A stretch of 64,000 nucleotides of DNA from Fistularia commersonii (Eukaryota > Chordata > Actinopteri > Syngnathiformes > Fistulariidae): NCBI GenBank assembly GCA_037954325.1, contig JBBMNZ010000042.1:1127501-1191500 (forward strand). The letters run 5' to 3'. Made by a program: the position numbers and the translations under genes. The notes under the pieces were generated by a model. The model did no database searches and was not told the DNA's origin. It worked only from the letters and a program-made list of their open reading frames with translations. The first letter of the stretch is position 1. Each line of letters starts with the position of its first letter. This document shows positions 20,584 to 34,165 of this stretch, piece by piece.

Positions 20584-22186
20584 TGGGGACAGAAATTGTT
20601 ATTAGCCTGCTGGAAGATGACACAACCTTAGTTTTGAAAAATGAACATCAAGTCCCAATAAGTGCTGAAAAAAACCAAAACATTCTCCAAGGCTTCAGGA
20701 TTGTCATTAAACTTAAAGAAATGCAAACTTCTTGCGCTGCATGACTCGCCACTAAAGGAAATCAGCGATGTTTCTATGAAATCAGAAATAAAATACTTGA
20801 GCATTTTCCTATCCAAGGACCAAACGTTAAATCAATCCAGGAACATTGAATCTAAACTGAATCAAAGTAAAGCTTAATTCTAATATATGGCTCCAGAGAG
20901 ATTTATCAATATTAGGCCGGATATATTTGACTAAAATGGATGTGTTTATCCAGATGTATATACCCAGCGTATTCCAATGCTGCTCCAAATCAACTCGTAA
21001 AATCTGTTAACCAAATCAATTTCAACTTTATCTGGAGGAACAGACCACACCATCTAAGAAAAATCACATATGGTGAAAGAAACAAGTGAAGGAGGGCTGA
21101 AAGTGATAGAGTTGGACTGCTTGAATGAGACATTGAAGGTGAACTGGTTGAAATCCTGGATCAAACCTCATCGTTCTTTATGGTATTGTACTCCAAACTA
21201 CTTATTCAACAAAGTCGGCGGCCTAAGTCTTCTGCTTATCTCTGACTTGGATATCAACAAGATTCCTGTCAAATGTTCAGAGTTCCATAAACAAATATTA
21301 TTATACTGGAAAATGATATACGTACACAATTTCTCACCACTCAGTATAATAGTTTGGAACAATCGATATGTACTGCATGGCAACAAACCTCTGTTTTACA
21401 AGGAATGCTTTGAGAAAGGTATATGGTCAATAATTGACTTGATGGATGACACTGGCAGTCCTCTGGACAATGAGCAGTTCTGTACTACACACAGATTCAA
21501 GCCTCCCATATTAGAGTTGCTAAAGTTACGAAACGCACTGCCTCGACAATTTGTATTCCTGACCAAAAATATAATGACGCACCGAACCGTACAACCACAG
21601 TTACCCCCACTATCACTCCAGGGAATCTCAATTGTGGACAGAAAGCGCAGCAACTCCTTTATTAGGAAATGTTTCACAGGAAACTTATTCCCTGGACGTC
21701 AAAAAAAAAAAAGGATATTTTAAATAAATTTGATGAGGAATCGATTGCCACGCTGCGAACTATGTATCTGACTCTACCCATACCCCCAAGGCAAAAGAGA
21801 CCCACTTCAAAATTATGACTGACATCTACCCATCTAAGGAATTATCGAGGGTACGCTTTAATTTTGAAGATAATACTTGTACATTTTGTGAAGACAACAT
21901 TGAAACCACTGACCATATATTTTTTCTCCTTCTCATTCCATCGTCACCAGTTTCCTTCTCAAAAGATGATATAACATTCTGTTTACTTATAAGCAACATA
22001 ACAGATGAACTCTGTGTCAATGTTCTTTTAGGCCTGGCCAAGTTCTTCATTCACAAGAACAGAATGCAAAAATGCTCCCCAAATTTTAATGTCTTCATAA
22101 ACGATTTTGAAATATATAAAAAAAAAAAAAACCTTAAAACTTATGGAAAAATCCAAAAACTAAAAAATATAGTTACCCATGTCTGA
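20584..22186 (+). pseudogene. B5: LINE ORF2 remnant, motif C changed to LEDD
   Basis: CTGGAAGATGAC changes the Ala before the Asp pair to Glu (also in B6 and B8). Other shared changes are NETLKVN, HRSLWYC, SPLSIIV and QLPPLSL. Main frame 21070-21723 (217 codons). The C-terminal frame 21815-22186 reads through the A run to THV, longer than in most units because GAAATATATAAA replaces GAAATATAAA. Confidence 0.83.
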
Positions 22187-23216
22187 GGTTCCTTTTTTTT
22201 TTGGAAAAAAAACAAACAAAAAAAACAACTTAATTACATGTTACATTCCCCTTGCAATTTTATTTTTTTTTGTTTCGTTTTAATTTCTTATTTGTCTATC
22301 TATTGATTTAATTACTTCCTTTTAATTTCTTTTTTTGTCTCGCACTGTAAATTTCTCACAAACCTGTAACACTATTAACTTCTCATTACATACAGAACAA
22401 ATGTCCTGATGTCCGTTGCTTCCTCATCCCTGGTTGTTTCATTGACATTCAGTTCTACCTTGCTATGTTTATTTGTACATTTGTATATTTGGGTGTACTA
22501 TTTATGTTCAATTAAAAACAGTTGGATGTCTGAGATTCCTTGTGAACCGCCAACTTAATTACATGTTATATTCCCCTCACAATTTTTTTTTTTCGTTTTT
22601 AATTTTATTTTTCTATCTATTTATTTAATTCTATCCTTTTAATTTTCTTTTTTTGTCTAGCATTAAAAATTTCTCGCAAACCGTTAACACTATTAACTTC
22701 TGATTACTTACAGAACGAATGCACTTATGCCCCCCCACCCCCCACCTCCCGCTTTTTCCGTACGGTGGCAGACACTGAGATCGAAAGCAAATGGGTGTCA
22801 TTGAAATGCAGTAACAGGGTGATAACAGCCGTGTTCGAAGTGTGTAGGGGCTTATAGGAGAGCAGAAGCACGTCACGCAATTCACCTGAGTTCGGAGGAT
22901 CGGGAGTACCAGGGCCCATAGCGGAGAAGCGGAAGAGCGGAGTTATGTGTCTCTTCTCAAAGGCCGGGAAGCTGGGGGGCAGCAGGACCCCTTAGAGCGG
23001 CTAATGTGAGCCTTCTCCGGACATAGATCACCCGGACTTATGACTGGAGCTCCCGGACCTCTGGGCACACACATATGTGAATGAGTGGATGAGCTAATGT
23101 TGGTTTGGTTGTGGATACGTTTCGGCCAATGCTATCAGCACAGCTATGATTATCCCCAGAACGTTGAGAACGAGCTCCCGGAACTCCAGACATGCGTATA
23201 TAAAAGAGTGGAATTA

Positions 23217-23218
<2 letters not shown>

Positions 23219-23276
<58 letters not shown>
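23219..23276 (+). repeat. (GT)29 microsatellite, B6
   Basis: Pure GT repeat between the TATA-like box and the ORF2 remnant. Confidence 0.95.
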
Positions 23277-23285
<9 letters not shown>

Positions 23286-23300
23286 GGACAGAAGTAATGT

Positions 23301-24903
23301 TGGGGACAGAAATTGTTATTAGCCTGCTGGAAGATGACACAACCTTAGTTTTGAAAAATGAACATCAAGTCCCAATAAGTGCTGAAAAAAACCAAAACAT
23401 TCTCCAAGGCTTCAGGATTGTCATTAAACTTAAAGAAATGCAAACTTCTTGCGCTGCATGACTCGCCACTAAAGGAAATCAGCGATGTTTCTATGAAATC
23501 AGAAATAAAATACTTGAGCATTTTCCTATCCAAGGACCAAACGTTAAATCAATCCAGGAACATTGAATCTAAACTGAATCAAAGTAAAGCTTAATTCTAA
23601 TATATGGCTCCAGAGAGATTTATCAATATTAGGCCGGATATATTTGACTAAAATGGATGTGTTTATCCAGATGTATATACCCAGCGTATTCCAATGCTGC
23701 TCCAAATCAACTCGTAAAATCTGTTAACCAAATCAATTTCAACTTTATCTGGAGGAACAGACCACACCATCTAAGAAAAATCACATATGGTGAAAGAAAC
23801 AAGTGAAGGAGGGCTGAAAGTGATAGAGTTGGACTGCTTGAATGAGACATTGAAGGTGAACTGGTTGAAATCCTGGATCAAACCTCATCGTTCTTTATGG
23901 TATTGTACTCCAAACTACTTATTCAACAAAGTCGGCGGCCTAAGTCTTCTGCTTATCTCTGACTTGGATATCAACAAGATTCCTGTCAAATGTTCAGAGT
24001 TCCATAAACAAATATTATTATACTGGAAAATGATATACGTACACAATTTCTCACCACTCAGTATAATAGTTTGGAACAATCGATATGTACTGCATGGCAA
24101 CAAACCTCTGTTTTACAAGGAATGCTTTGAGAAAGGTATATGGTCAATAATTGACTTGATGGATGACACTGGCAGTCCTCTGGACAATGAGCAGTTCTGT
24201 ACTACACACAGATTCAAGCCTCCCATATTAGAGTTGCTAAAGTTACGAAACGCACTGCCTCGACAATTTGTATTCCTGACCAAAAATATAATGACGCACC
24301 GAACCGTACAACCACAGTTACCCCCACTATCACTCCAGGGAATCTCAATTGTGGACAGAAAGCGCAGCAACTCCTTTATTAGGAAATGTTTCACAGGAAA
24401 CTTATTCCCTGGACGTCAAAAAAAAAAAAGGATATTTTAAATAAATTTGATGAGGAATCGATTGCCACGCTGCGAACTATGTATCTGACTCTACCCATAC
24501 CCCCAAGGCAAAAGAGACCCACTTCAAAATTATGACTGACATCTACCCATCTAAGGAATTATCGAGGGTACGCTTTAATTTTGAAGATAATACTTGTACA
24601 TTTTGTGAAGACAACATTGAAACCACTGACCATATATTTTTTCTCCTTCTCATTCCATCGTCACCAGTTTCCTTCTCAAAAGATGATATAACATTCTGTT
24701 TACTTATAAGCAACATAACAGATGAACTCTGTGTCAATGTTCTTTTAGGCCTGGCCAAGTTCTTCATTCACAAGAACAGAATGCAAAAATGCTCCCCAAA
24801 TTTTAATGTCTTCATAAACGATTTTGAAATATATAAAAAAAAAAAAAACCTTAAAACTTATGGAAAAATCCAAAAACTAAAAAATATAGTTACCCATGTC
24901 TGA
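23301..24903 (+). pseudogene. B6: LINE ORF2 remnant, motif C LEDD
   Basis: Protein-level reading is the same as B5 in both main frames (23787-24440 and 24532-24903), so B5 and B6 are very recent duplicates over this segment. Confidence 0.83.
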
Positions 24904-25934
24904 GGTTCCTTTTTTTTTTGGAAAAAAAACAAACAAAAAAAAACAACTTAATTACATGTTACATTCCCCTTGCAATTTTATTTTTTTTTGTTTCGTTTTA
25001 ATTTCTTATTTGTCTATCTATTGATTTAATTACTTCCTTTTAATTTCTTTTTTTGTCTCGCACTGTAAATTTCTCACAAACCTGTAACACTATTAACTTC
25101 TCATTACATACAGAACAAATGTCCTGATGTCCGTTGCTTCCTCATCCCTGGTTGTTTCATTGACATTCAGTTCTACCTTGCTATGTTTATTTGTACATTT
25201 GTATATTTGGGTGTACTATTTATGTTCAATTAAAAACAGTTGGATGTCTGAGATTCCTTGTGAACCGCCAACTTAATTACATGTTATATTCCCCTCACAA
25301 TTTTTTTTTTTCGTTTTTAATTTTATTTTTCTATCTATTTATTTAATTCTATCCTTTTAATTTTCTTTTTTTGTCTAGCATTAAAAATTTCTCGCAAACC
25401 GTTAACACTATTAACTTCTGATTACTTACAGAACGAATGCGCTTATGCCCCCCCACCCCCCACCTCCCGCTTTTTCCGTACGGTGGCAGACACTGAGATC
25501 GAAAGCAAATGGGTGTCATTGAAATGCAGTAACAGGGTGATAACAGCCGTGTTCGAAGTGTGTAGGGGCTTATAGGAGAGCAGAAGCACGTCACGCAATT
25601 CACCTGAGTTCGGAGGATCGGGAGTACCAGGGCCCATAGCGGAGAAGCGGAAGAGCGGAGTTATGTGTCTCTTCTCAAAGGCCGGGAAGCTGGGGGGCAG
25701 CAGGACCCCTTAGAGCGGCTAATGTGAGCCTTCTCCGGACATAGATCACCCGGACTTATGACTGGAGCTCCCGGACCTCTGGGCACACACATATGTGAAT
25801 GAGTGGATGAGCTAATGTTGGTTTGGTTGTGGATACGTTTCGGCCAATGCTATCAGCACAGCTATGATTATCCCCAGAACGTTGAGAACGAGCTCCCGGA
25901 ACTCCAGACATGCGTATATAAAAGAGTGGAATTA

Positions 25935-25936
<2 letters not shown>

Positions 25937-25998
<62 letters not shown>
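25937..25998 (+). repeat. (GT)31 microsatellite, B7
   Basis: Pure GT repeat between the TATA-like box and the ORF2 remnant. Confidence 0.95.
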
Positions 25999-26006
<8 letters not shown>

Positions 26007-26024
26007 GTGGGACAGAAGTAATGT

Positions 26025-27559
26025 TGGGGACAGAAATTGTTATTAGCCTGCTGGCAGATGACACAACCTTAGTTTTGAAAAATGAACATCAAGTCCCAAT
26101 AAGTGCTGAAAAAAACCAAAACATTCTCCAAGGCTTCAGGATTGTCATTAAACTTAAAGAAATGCAAACTTCTTGCACTGCATGACTCGCCACTAAAGGA
26201 AATCAGCGATGTTTCTATGAAATCAGAAATAAAATACTTGAGCATTTTCCTATCCAAGGACCAAACGTTAAATCAATCCAGGAACATTGAATCTAAACTG
26301 AATCAAAGTAAAGCTTAATTCTAATATATGGCTCCAGAGAGATTTATCAATATTAGGCCGGATATATTTGACTAAAATGGATGTGTTTATCCAGATGTAT
26401 ATACCCAGCGTATTCCAATGCTGCTCCAAATCAACTCGTAAAATCTGTTAACCAAATCAATTTCAACTTTATCTGGAGGAACAGACCACACCATCTAAGA
26501 AAAATCACATATGGTGAAAGAAACAAGTGAAGGAGGGCTGAAAGTGATAGAGTTGGACTGCTTGAATGGGACATTGAAGGTGAACTGGTTGAAATCCTGG
26601 ATCAAACCTCATCGTTCTTTCTGGTATTGTACTCCAAACTACTTATTCAACAAAGTCGGCGGCCTAAGTCTTCTGCTTATCTCTGACTTGGATATCAACA
26701 AGATTCCTGTCAAATGTTCAGAGTTCCATAAACAAATATTTTTATACTGGAAAATGATATACGTACACAATTTCTCACCACACAGTATAATAGTTTGGAA
26801 CAATCGATATGTACTGCATGGCAACAAACCTCTGTTTTACAAGGAATGCTTTGAGAAAGGTATATGGTCAATAATTGACTTGATGGATGACACTGGCAGT
26901 CCTCTGGACAATGAGCAGTTCTGTACTACACAAAGATTCAAGCCTCCCATATTAGAGTTGCTAAAGTTACGAAACGCACTGCCTCGACAATTTGTATTCC
27001 TGACCAAAAATATAATGACGCACCGAACCGTACAACCACAGTTACCCCGACTATCACTCCAGGGAATCTCAATTGTGGACAGAAAGCGCAGCAACTCCTT
27101 TATTAGGAAATGTTTCACAGGAAACTTATTCCCTGGACGTCAAAAAAAAAAAAAGGATATTTTAAATAAATTTGATGAGGAATCGATTGCCACGCTGCGA
27201 ACTATGTATCTGACTCTACCCATATCCCCAAGGCAAAAGAGACCCACTTCAAAATTATGACTGACATCTACCCATCTAAGGAATTATCGAGGGTACGCTT
27301 TAATTTTGAAGATAATATTTGTACATTTTGTGAAGACAACATTGAAACCACTGACCATATATTTTTTCTCCTTCTCATTCCATCGTCACCAGTTTCCTTC
27401 TCAAAAGATGATATAACATTCTGTTTACTTATAAGCAACATAACAGATGAACTCTGTGTCAATGTTCTTTTAGGCCTGGCCAAGTTCTTCATTCACAAGA
27501 ACAGAATGCAAAAATGCTCCCCAAATTTTAATGTCTTCATAAACGATTTTGAATTATAA
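26025..27559 (+). pseudogene. B7: LINE ORF2 remnant
   Basis: Main frame 26511-27260 is open for 249 codons with QIFLYWK and TTQRFKPP as in B4, plus a private Pro-to-Ser change (LPISPRQ). The C-terminal frame 27257-27559 keeps the zinc-knuckle-like segment. Confidence 0.83.
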
Positions 27560-27644
27560 AAAAAAAAAAAATCCTTAAAACTTATGGAAAAATCCAAAAA
27601 CTAAAAAATATAGTTACCCATGTCTGAGGTTCCTTTTTTTTTGG

Positions 27645-27676
<32 letters not shown>

Positions 27677-28666
27677 AACTTAATTACATGTTACATTCCC
27701 CTTGCAATTTTATTTTTTTTTGTTTCGTTTTAATTTCTTATTTGTCTATCTATTGATTTAATTACTTCCTTTTAATTTCTTTTTTTGTCTCGCACTGTAA
27801 ATTTCTCACAAACCTGTAACACTATTAACTTCTCATTACATACAGAACAAATGTCCTGATGTCCGTTGCTTCCTCATCCCTGGTTGTTTCATTGACATTC
27901 AGTTCTACCTTGCTATGTTTATTTGTACATTTGTATATTTGGGTGTACTATTTATGTTCAATTAAAAACAGTTTGATGTCTGAGATTCCTTGTGAACCGC
28001 CAACTTAATTACATGTTATATTCCCCTCACAATTTTTTTTTTTCGTTTTTAATTTTATTTTTCTATCTATTTATTTAATTCTATCCTTTTAATTTTCTTT
28101 TTTTGTCTAGCATTAAAAATTTCTCACAAACCGTTAACACTATTAACTTCTGATTACTTACAGAACGAATGCGCTTATGCCCCCCCACCCCCCACCCCCC
28201 GCTTTTTCCGTACGGTGGCAGACACTGAGATCGAAAGTAAATGGGTGTCATTGAAATGCAGTAACAGGGTGATAACAGCCGTGTTCGAAGTGTGTAGGGG
28301 CTTATAGGAGAGCAGAAGCACGTCACGCAATTCACCTGAGTTCGGAGGATCGGGAGTACCAGGGCCCATAGCGGAGAAGCGGAAGAGCGGAGTTATGTGT
28401 CTCTTCTCAAAGGCAGGGAAGCTGGGGGGCAACAGGACCCCTTAGACCGGCTAATGTGAGCCTTCTCCGGACATAGATCACCCGGACTTATGACTGGAGC
28501 TCCCGGACCTCTGGGCACACACATATGTGAATGAGTGGATGAGCTAATGTTGGTTTGGTTGTGGATACGTTTCGGCCAATGCTATCAGCACAGCTATGAT
28601 TATCCCCAGAACGTTGAGAACGAGCTCCCGGAACTCCAGATATGCGTATATAAAAGAGTGGAATTG

Positions 28667-28668
<2 letters not shown>

Positions 28669-28700
<32 letters not shown>
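28669..28700 (+). repeat. (GT)16 microsatellite, B8
   Basis: Same length and flank as in B5. Confidence 0.95.
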
Positions 28701-28709
<9 letters not shown>

Positions 28710-28724
28710 GGACAGAAGTAATGT

Positions 28725-30259
28725 TGGGGACAGAAATTGTTATTAGCCTGCTGGAAGATGACCCAACCTTAGTTTTGAAAAATGAACATCAAGTCCCAAT
28801 AAGTGCTGAAAAAAACCAAAACATTCTCCAAGGCTTCAGGATTGTCATTAAACTTAAAGAAATGCAAACTTCTTGCGCTGCATGACTCGCCACTAAAGGA
28901 AATCAGCGATGTTTCTATGAAATCAGAAATAAAATACTTGAGCATTTTCCTATCCAAGGACCAAACGTTAAATCAATCCAGGAACATTGAATCTAAACTG
29001 AATCAAAGTAAAGCTTAATTCTAATATATGGCTCCAGAGAGATTTATCAATATTAGGCCGGATATATTTGACTAAAATGGATGTGTTTATCCAGATGTAT
29101 ATACCCAGCGTATTCCAATGCTGCTCCAAATCAACTCGTAAAATCTTTTAACCAAATCAATTTCAACTTTATCTGGAGGAACAGACCACACCATCTAAGA
29201 AAAATCACATATGGTGAAAGAAACAAGTGAAGGAGGGCTGAAAGTGATAGAGTTGGACTGCTTGAATGAGACATTGAAGGTGAACTGGTTGAAATCCTGG
29301 ATCAAACCTCATCGTTCTTTATGGTATTGTACTCCAAACTACTTATTCAACAAAGTCGGCGGCCTAAGTCTTCTGCTTATCTCTGACTTGGATATCAACA
29401 AGATTCCTGTCAAATGTTCAGAGTTCCATAAACAAATATTATTATACTGGAAAATGATATACGTACACAATTTCTCACCACTCAGTATAATAGTTTGGAA
29501 CAATCGATATGTACTGCATGGCAACAAACCTCTGTTTTACAAGGAATGCTTTGAGAAAGGTATATGGTCAATAATTGACTTGATGGATGACACTGGCAGT
29601 CCTCTGGACAATGAGCAGTTCTGTACTACACACAGATTCAAGCCTCCCATATTAGAGTTGCTAAAGTTACGAAACGCACTGCCTCGACAATTTGTATTCC
29701 TGACCAAAAATATAATGACGCACCGAACCGTACAACCACAGTTACCCCCACTATCACTCCAGGGAATCTCAATTGTGGACAGAAAGCGCAGCAACTCCTT
29801 TATTAGGAAATGTTTCACAGGAAACTTATTCCCTGGACGTCAAAAAAAAAAAAAGGATATTTTAAATAAATTTGATGAGGAATCGATTGCCACGCTGCGA
29901 ACTATGTATCTGACTCTACCCATACCCCCAAGGCAAAAGAGACCCACTTCAAAATTATGACTGACATCTACCCATCTAAGGAATTATCGAGGGTACGCTT
30001 TAATTTTGAAGATAATACTTGTACATTTTGTGAAGACAACACTGAAACCACTGACCATATATTTTTTCTCCTTCTCATTCCATCGTCACCAGTTTCCTTC
30101 TCAAAAGATGATATAACATTCTGTTTACTTAAAAGCAACATAACAGATGAACTCTGTGTCAATGTTCTTTTAGGCCTGGCCAAGTTCTTCATTCACAAGA
30201 ACAGAATGCAAAAATGCTCCCCAAATTTTAATGTCTTCATAAACGATTTTGAAATATAA
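28725..30259 (+). pseudogene. B8: LINE ORF2 remnant, motif C LEDD-P
   Basis: Carries the B5/B6 variants plus DDPTLV after the Asp pair (the Pro is shared with B14), DNTETTD and LLKSNIT. Main frame 29211-29960 is open for 249 codons, unlike the 217 of B5, because of A-run length. Confidence 0.83.
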
Positions 30260-31358
30260 AAAAAAAAAAAAACCCTTAAAACTTATGGAAAAATCCAAAA
30301 ACTAAAAAATATAGTTACCCATGTCTGAGGTTCCTTTTTTTTTTGGAAAAAAAACAAACAAAAAAAACAACTTAATTACATGTTACATTCCCCTTGCAAT
30401 TTTATTTTTTTTTGTTTCGTTTTAATTTCTTATTTGTCTATCTATTGATTTAATTACTTCCTTTTAATTTCTTTTTTTGTCTCGCACTGTAAATTTCTCA
30501 CAAACCTGTAACACTATTAACTTCTCATTACATACAGAACAAATGTCCTGATGTCCGTTGCTTCCTCATCCCTGGTTGTTTCATTGACATTCAGTTCTAC
30601 CTTGCTATGTTTATTTGTACATTTGTATATTTGGGTGTACTATTTATGTTCAATTAAAAACAGTTTGATGTCTGAGATTCCTTGTGAACCGCCAACTTAA
30701 TTACATGTTATATTCCCCTCACAATTTTTTTTTTTCGTTTTTAATTTTATTTTTCTATCTATTTATTTAATTATATCCTTTTAATTTTCTTTTTTTGTCT
30801 AGCATTAAAAATTTCTCGCAAACCGTTAACACTATTAACTTCTGATTACTTACAGCACGAATGCGCTTATGCCCCCCCACCCCCCACCCCCCGCTTTTTC
30901 CGTACGGTGGCAGACACTGAGATCGAAAGCAAATGGGTGTCATTGAAATGCAGTAACAGGGTGATAACAGCCGTGTTCGAAGTGTGTAGGGGCTTATAGG
31001 AGAGCAGAAGCACGTCACGCAATTCACCTGAGTTCGGAGGATCGGGAGTACCAGGGCCCATAGCGGAAAAGCGGAAGAGCGGAGTTATGTGTCTCTTCTC
31101 AAAGGCGGGGAAGCTGGGGGGCAGCAGAACCCCTTAGACCGGCTAATGTGAGCCTTCTCCGGACATAGATCACCCGGACTTATGACTGGAGCTCCCGGAC
31201 CTCTGGGCACACACATATGTGAATGAGTGGATGAGCTAATGTTGGTTTGGTTGTGGATACGTTTCGGCCAATGCTATCAGCACAGCTATGATTATCCCCA
31301 GAACGTTGAGAACGAGCTCCCGGAACTCCAGACATGCGTATATAAAAGAGTGGAATTA

Positions 31359-31360
<2 letters not shown>

Positions 31361-31416
<56 letters not shown>
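31361..31416 (+). repeat. (GT)28 microsatellite, B9
   Basis: Pure GT repeat between the TATA-like box and the ORF2 remnant. Confidence 0.95.
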
Positions 31417-31425
<9 letters not shown>

Positions 31426-31440
31426 GGACAGAAGTAATGT

Positions 31441-32975
31441 TGGGGACAGAAATTGTTATTAGCCTGCTGGCAGATGACACAACCTTAGTTTTGAAAAATG
31501 AACATCAAGTCCCAATAAGTGCTGAAAAAAACCAAAACATTCTCCAAGGCTTCAGGATTGTCATTAAACTTAAAGAAATGCAAACTTCTTGCGCTGCATG
31601 ACTCGCCACTAAAGGAAATCAGCGATGTTTCCATGAAATCAGAAATAAAATACTTGAGCATTTTCCTATCCAAGGACCAAACGTTAAATCAATCCAGGAA
31701 CATTGAATCTAAACTGAATCAAAGTAAAGCTTAATTCTAATATATGGCTCCAGAGAGATTTATCAATATTAGGCCGGATATATTTGACTAAAATGGATGT
31801 GTTTATCCAGATGTATATACCCAGCGTATTCCAATGCTGCTCCAAATCAACTCGTAAAATCTGTTAACCAAATCAATTTCAACTTTATCTGGAGGAACAG
31901 ACCACACCATCTAAGAAAAATCACATATGGTGAAAGAAACAAGTGAAGGAGGGCTGAAAGTGATAGAGTTGGACTGCTTGAATGGGACATTGAAGGTGAA
32001 CTGGTTGAAATCCTGGATCAAACCTCATCGTTCTTTCTGGTATTGTACTCTAAACTACTTATTCAACAAAGTCGACGGCCTAAGTCTTCTGCTTATCTCT
32101 GACTTGGATATCAACAAGATTCCTGTCAAATGTTCAGAGTTCCATAAACAAATATTATTATACTGGAAAATGATATACGTACACAATTTCTCACCACACA
32201 GTATAATAGTTTGGAACAATCGATATGTACTGCATGGCAACAAACCTCTGTTTTACAAGGAATGCTTTGAGAAAGGTATATGGTCAATAATTGACTTGAT
32301 GGATGACACTGGCAGTCCTCTGGACAATGAGCAGTTCTGTACTACACACATATTCAAGCCTCCCATATTAGAGTTGCTAAAGTTACGAAACGCACTGCCT
32401 CGACAATTTGTATTCCTGACCAAAAATATAATGACGCACCGAACCGTACAACCACAGTTACCCCGACTATCACTCCAGGGAATCTCAATTGTGGACAGAA
32501 AGCGCAGCAACTCCTTTATTAGGAAATGTTTCACAGGAAACTTATTCCCTGGACGTCAAAAAAAAAAAAAGGATATTTTAAATAAATTTGATGAGGAATC
32601 GATTGCCACGCTGCGAACTATGTATCTGACTCTACCCATACCCCCAAGGCAAAAGAGACCCACTTCAAAATTATGACTGACATCTACCCATCTAAGGAAT
32701 TATCGAGGGTACGCTTTAATTTTGAAGATAATACTTGTACATTTTGTGAAGACAACATTGAAACCACTGACCATATATTTTTTCTCCTTCTCATTCCATC
32801 GTCACCAGTTTCCTTCTCAAAAGATGATATAACATTCTGTTTACTTATAAGCAACATAACAGATGAACTCTGTGTCATTGTTCTTTTAGGCCTGGCCAAG
32901 TTCTTCATTCACAAGAACAGAATGCAAAAATGCTCCCCAAATTTTAATGTCTTCATAAACGATTTTGAATTATAA
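31441..32975 (+). pseudogene. B9: LINE ORF2 remnant
   Basis: Main frame 31927-32676 (249 codons) has private YCTLNYL and KVDGLS changes and shares THIFKPP with B1. The C-terminal frame 32673-32975 has CVIVLLG, shared only with B10, and NTCTFCED, shared with B5, B6, B8 and B10. Confidence 0.83.
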
Positions 32976-34075
32976 AAAAAAAAAAACCCTTAAAACTTAT
33001 GGAAAAATCCAAAAACTAAAAAATATAGTTACCCATGTCTGAGGTTCCTTTTTTTTTTGGAAAAAACAAACAAAAAAAAAAAAAAAAAAACAACTTAATT
33101 ACATGTTACATTCCCCTTGCATTTTTTTTTTTTTCGTTTAAATTTCTTATTTGTCTATCTATTGATTTAATTACTTCCTTTTAATTTCTTTTTTTGTCTC
33201 GCACTGTAAATTTCTCACAAACCTGTAACACTATTAACTTCTCATTACATACAGAACAAATGTCCTGATGTCCGTTGCTTCCTCATCCCAGGTTGTTTCA
33301 TTGACATTCAGTTCTACCTTGCTATGTTTATTTGTACATTTGTATATTTGGGTGTACTATTTATGTTCAATTAAAAACAGTTTGATGTCTGAGATTCCTT
33401 GTGAACCGCCAACTTAATTACATGTTATATTCCCCTCACAATTTTTTTTTTTCGTTTTTAATTTTATTTTTCTATCTATTTATTTAATTATATCCTTTTA
33501 ATTTTCTTTTTTTGTCTAGCATTAAAAATTCCTCGCAAACCGTTAACACTATTAACTTCTGATTACTTACAGCACGAATGCGCTTATGCCCCCCCACCCC
33601 CCACCCCCCGCTTTTTCCGTACGGTGGCAGACACTGAGATCGAAAGCAAATGGGTGTCATTGAAATGCAGTAACAGGGTGATAACAGCCGTGTTCGAAGT
33701 GTGTAGGGGCTTATAGGAGAGCAGAAGCACGTCACGCAATTCACCTGAGTTCGGAGGATCGGGAGTACCAGGGCCCATAGCGGAGAAGCGGAAGAGCGGA
33801 GTTATGTGTCTCTTCTCAAAGGCGGGGAAGCTGGGGGGCAGCAGAACCCCTTAGACCGGCTAATGTGAGCCTTCTCCGGACATAGATCACCCGGACTTAT
33901 GACTGGAGCTCCCGGACCTCTGGGCACACACATATGTGAATGAGTGGATGAGCTAATGTTGGTTTGGTTGTGGATACGTTTCGGCCAATGCTATCAGCAC
34001 AGCTATGATTATCCCCAGAACGTTGAGAACGAGCTCCCGGAACTCCAGACATGCGTATATAAAAGAGTGGAATTA

Positions 34076-34077
<2 letters not shown>

Positions 34078-34141
<64 letters not shown>
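34078..34141 (+). repeat. (GT)32 microsatellite, B10
   Basis: Pure GT repeat between the TATA-like box and the ORF2 remnant. Confidence 0.95.
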
Positions 34142-34144
<3 letters not shown>

Positions 34145-34165
34145 CGTGTGGGACAGAAGTAATGT

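Larger units (their letters stand above)
20394..23084 (+). repeat. B5 unit, 2691 bp
   Basis: Shortest B unit. TATA-like box 20506; C-rich tract 22730-22750. Shares GGAATTGAGG before a 16-copy GT tract with B8, and a set of ORF2 variants with B6 and B8. Confidence 0.92.
23085..25802 (+). repeat. B6 unit, 2718 bp
   Basis: Nearly identical to B5 from the ORF2 remnant to the 3' region, including the CAGTTGGATG variant in the 3' doublet. It has the common AATTAAGG flank and a longer GT tract. TATA-like box 23197; C-rich tract 25448-25468. Confidence 0.92.
25803..28534 (+). repeat. B7 unit, 2732 bp
   Basis: Shares the three B4-specific variants. TATA-like box 25915; C-rich tract 28180-28200. It has ATATATGTG after the GT tract and an A run of about 30 bases from 27644, also like B4. 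Confidence 0.92.
28535..31226 (+). repeat. B8 unit, 2692 bp
   Basis: Partner of B5: same GT length and GAATTGAGG flank, nearly the same total length. TATA-like box 28647; C-rich tract 30872-30892. Its leader has CCAGATATGCG where others have CCAGACATGCG. From its end onward most units have CAGAACCCC instead of CAGGACCCC. Confidence 0.92.
31227..33943 (+). repeat. B9 unit, 2717 bp
   Basis: TATA-like box 31339; C-rich tract 33589-33609. Its 3' half matches B10 (CTGTGTCATTGTTC, AATTCCTCGC), while ACACACATATTC in the middle matches B1. Confidence 0.92.
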
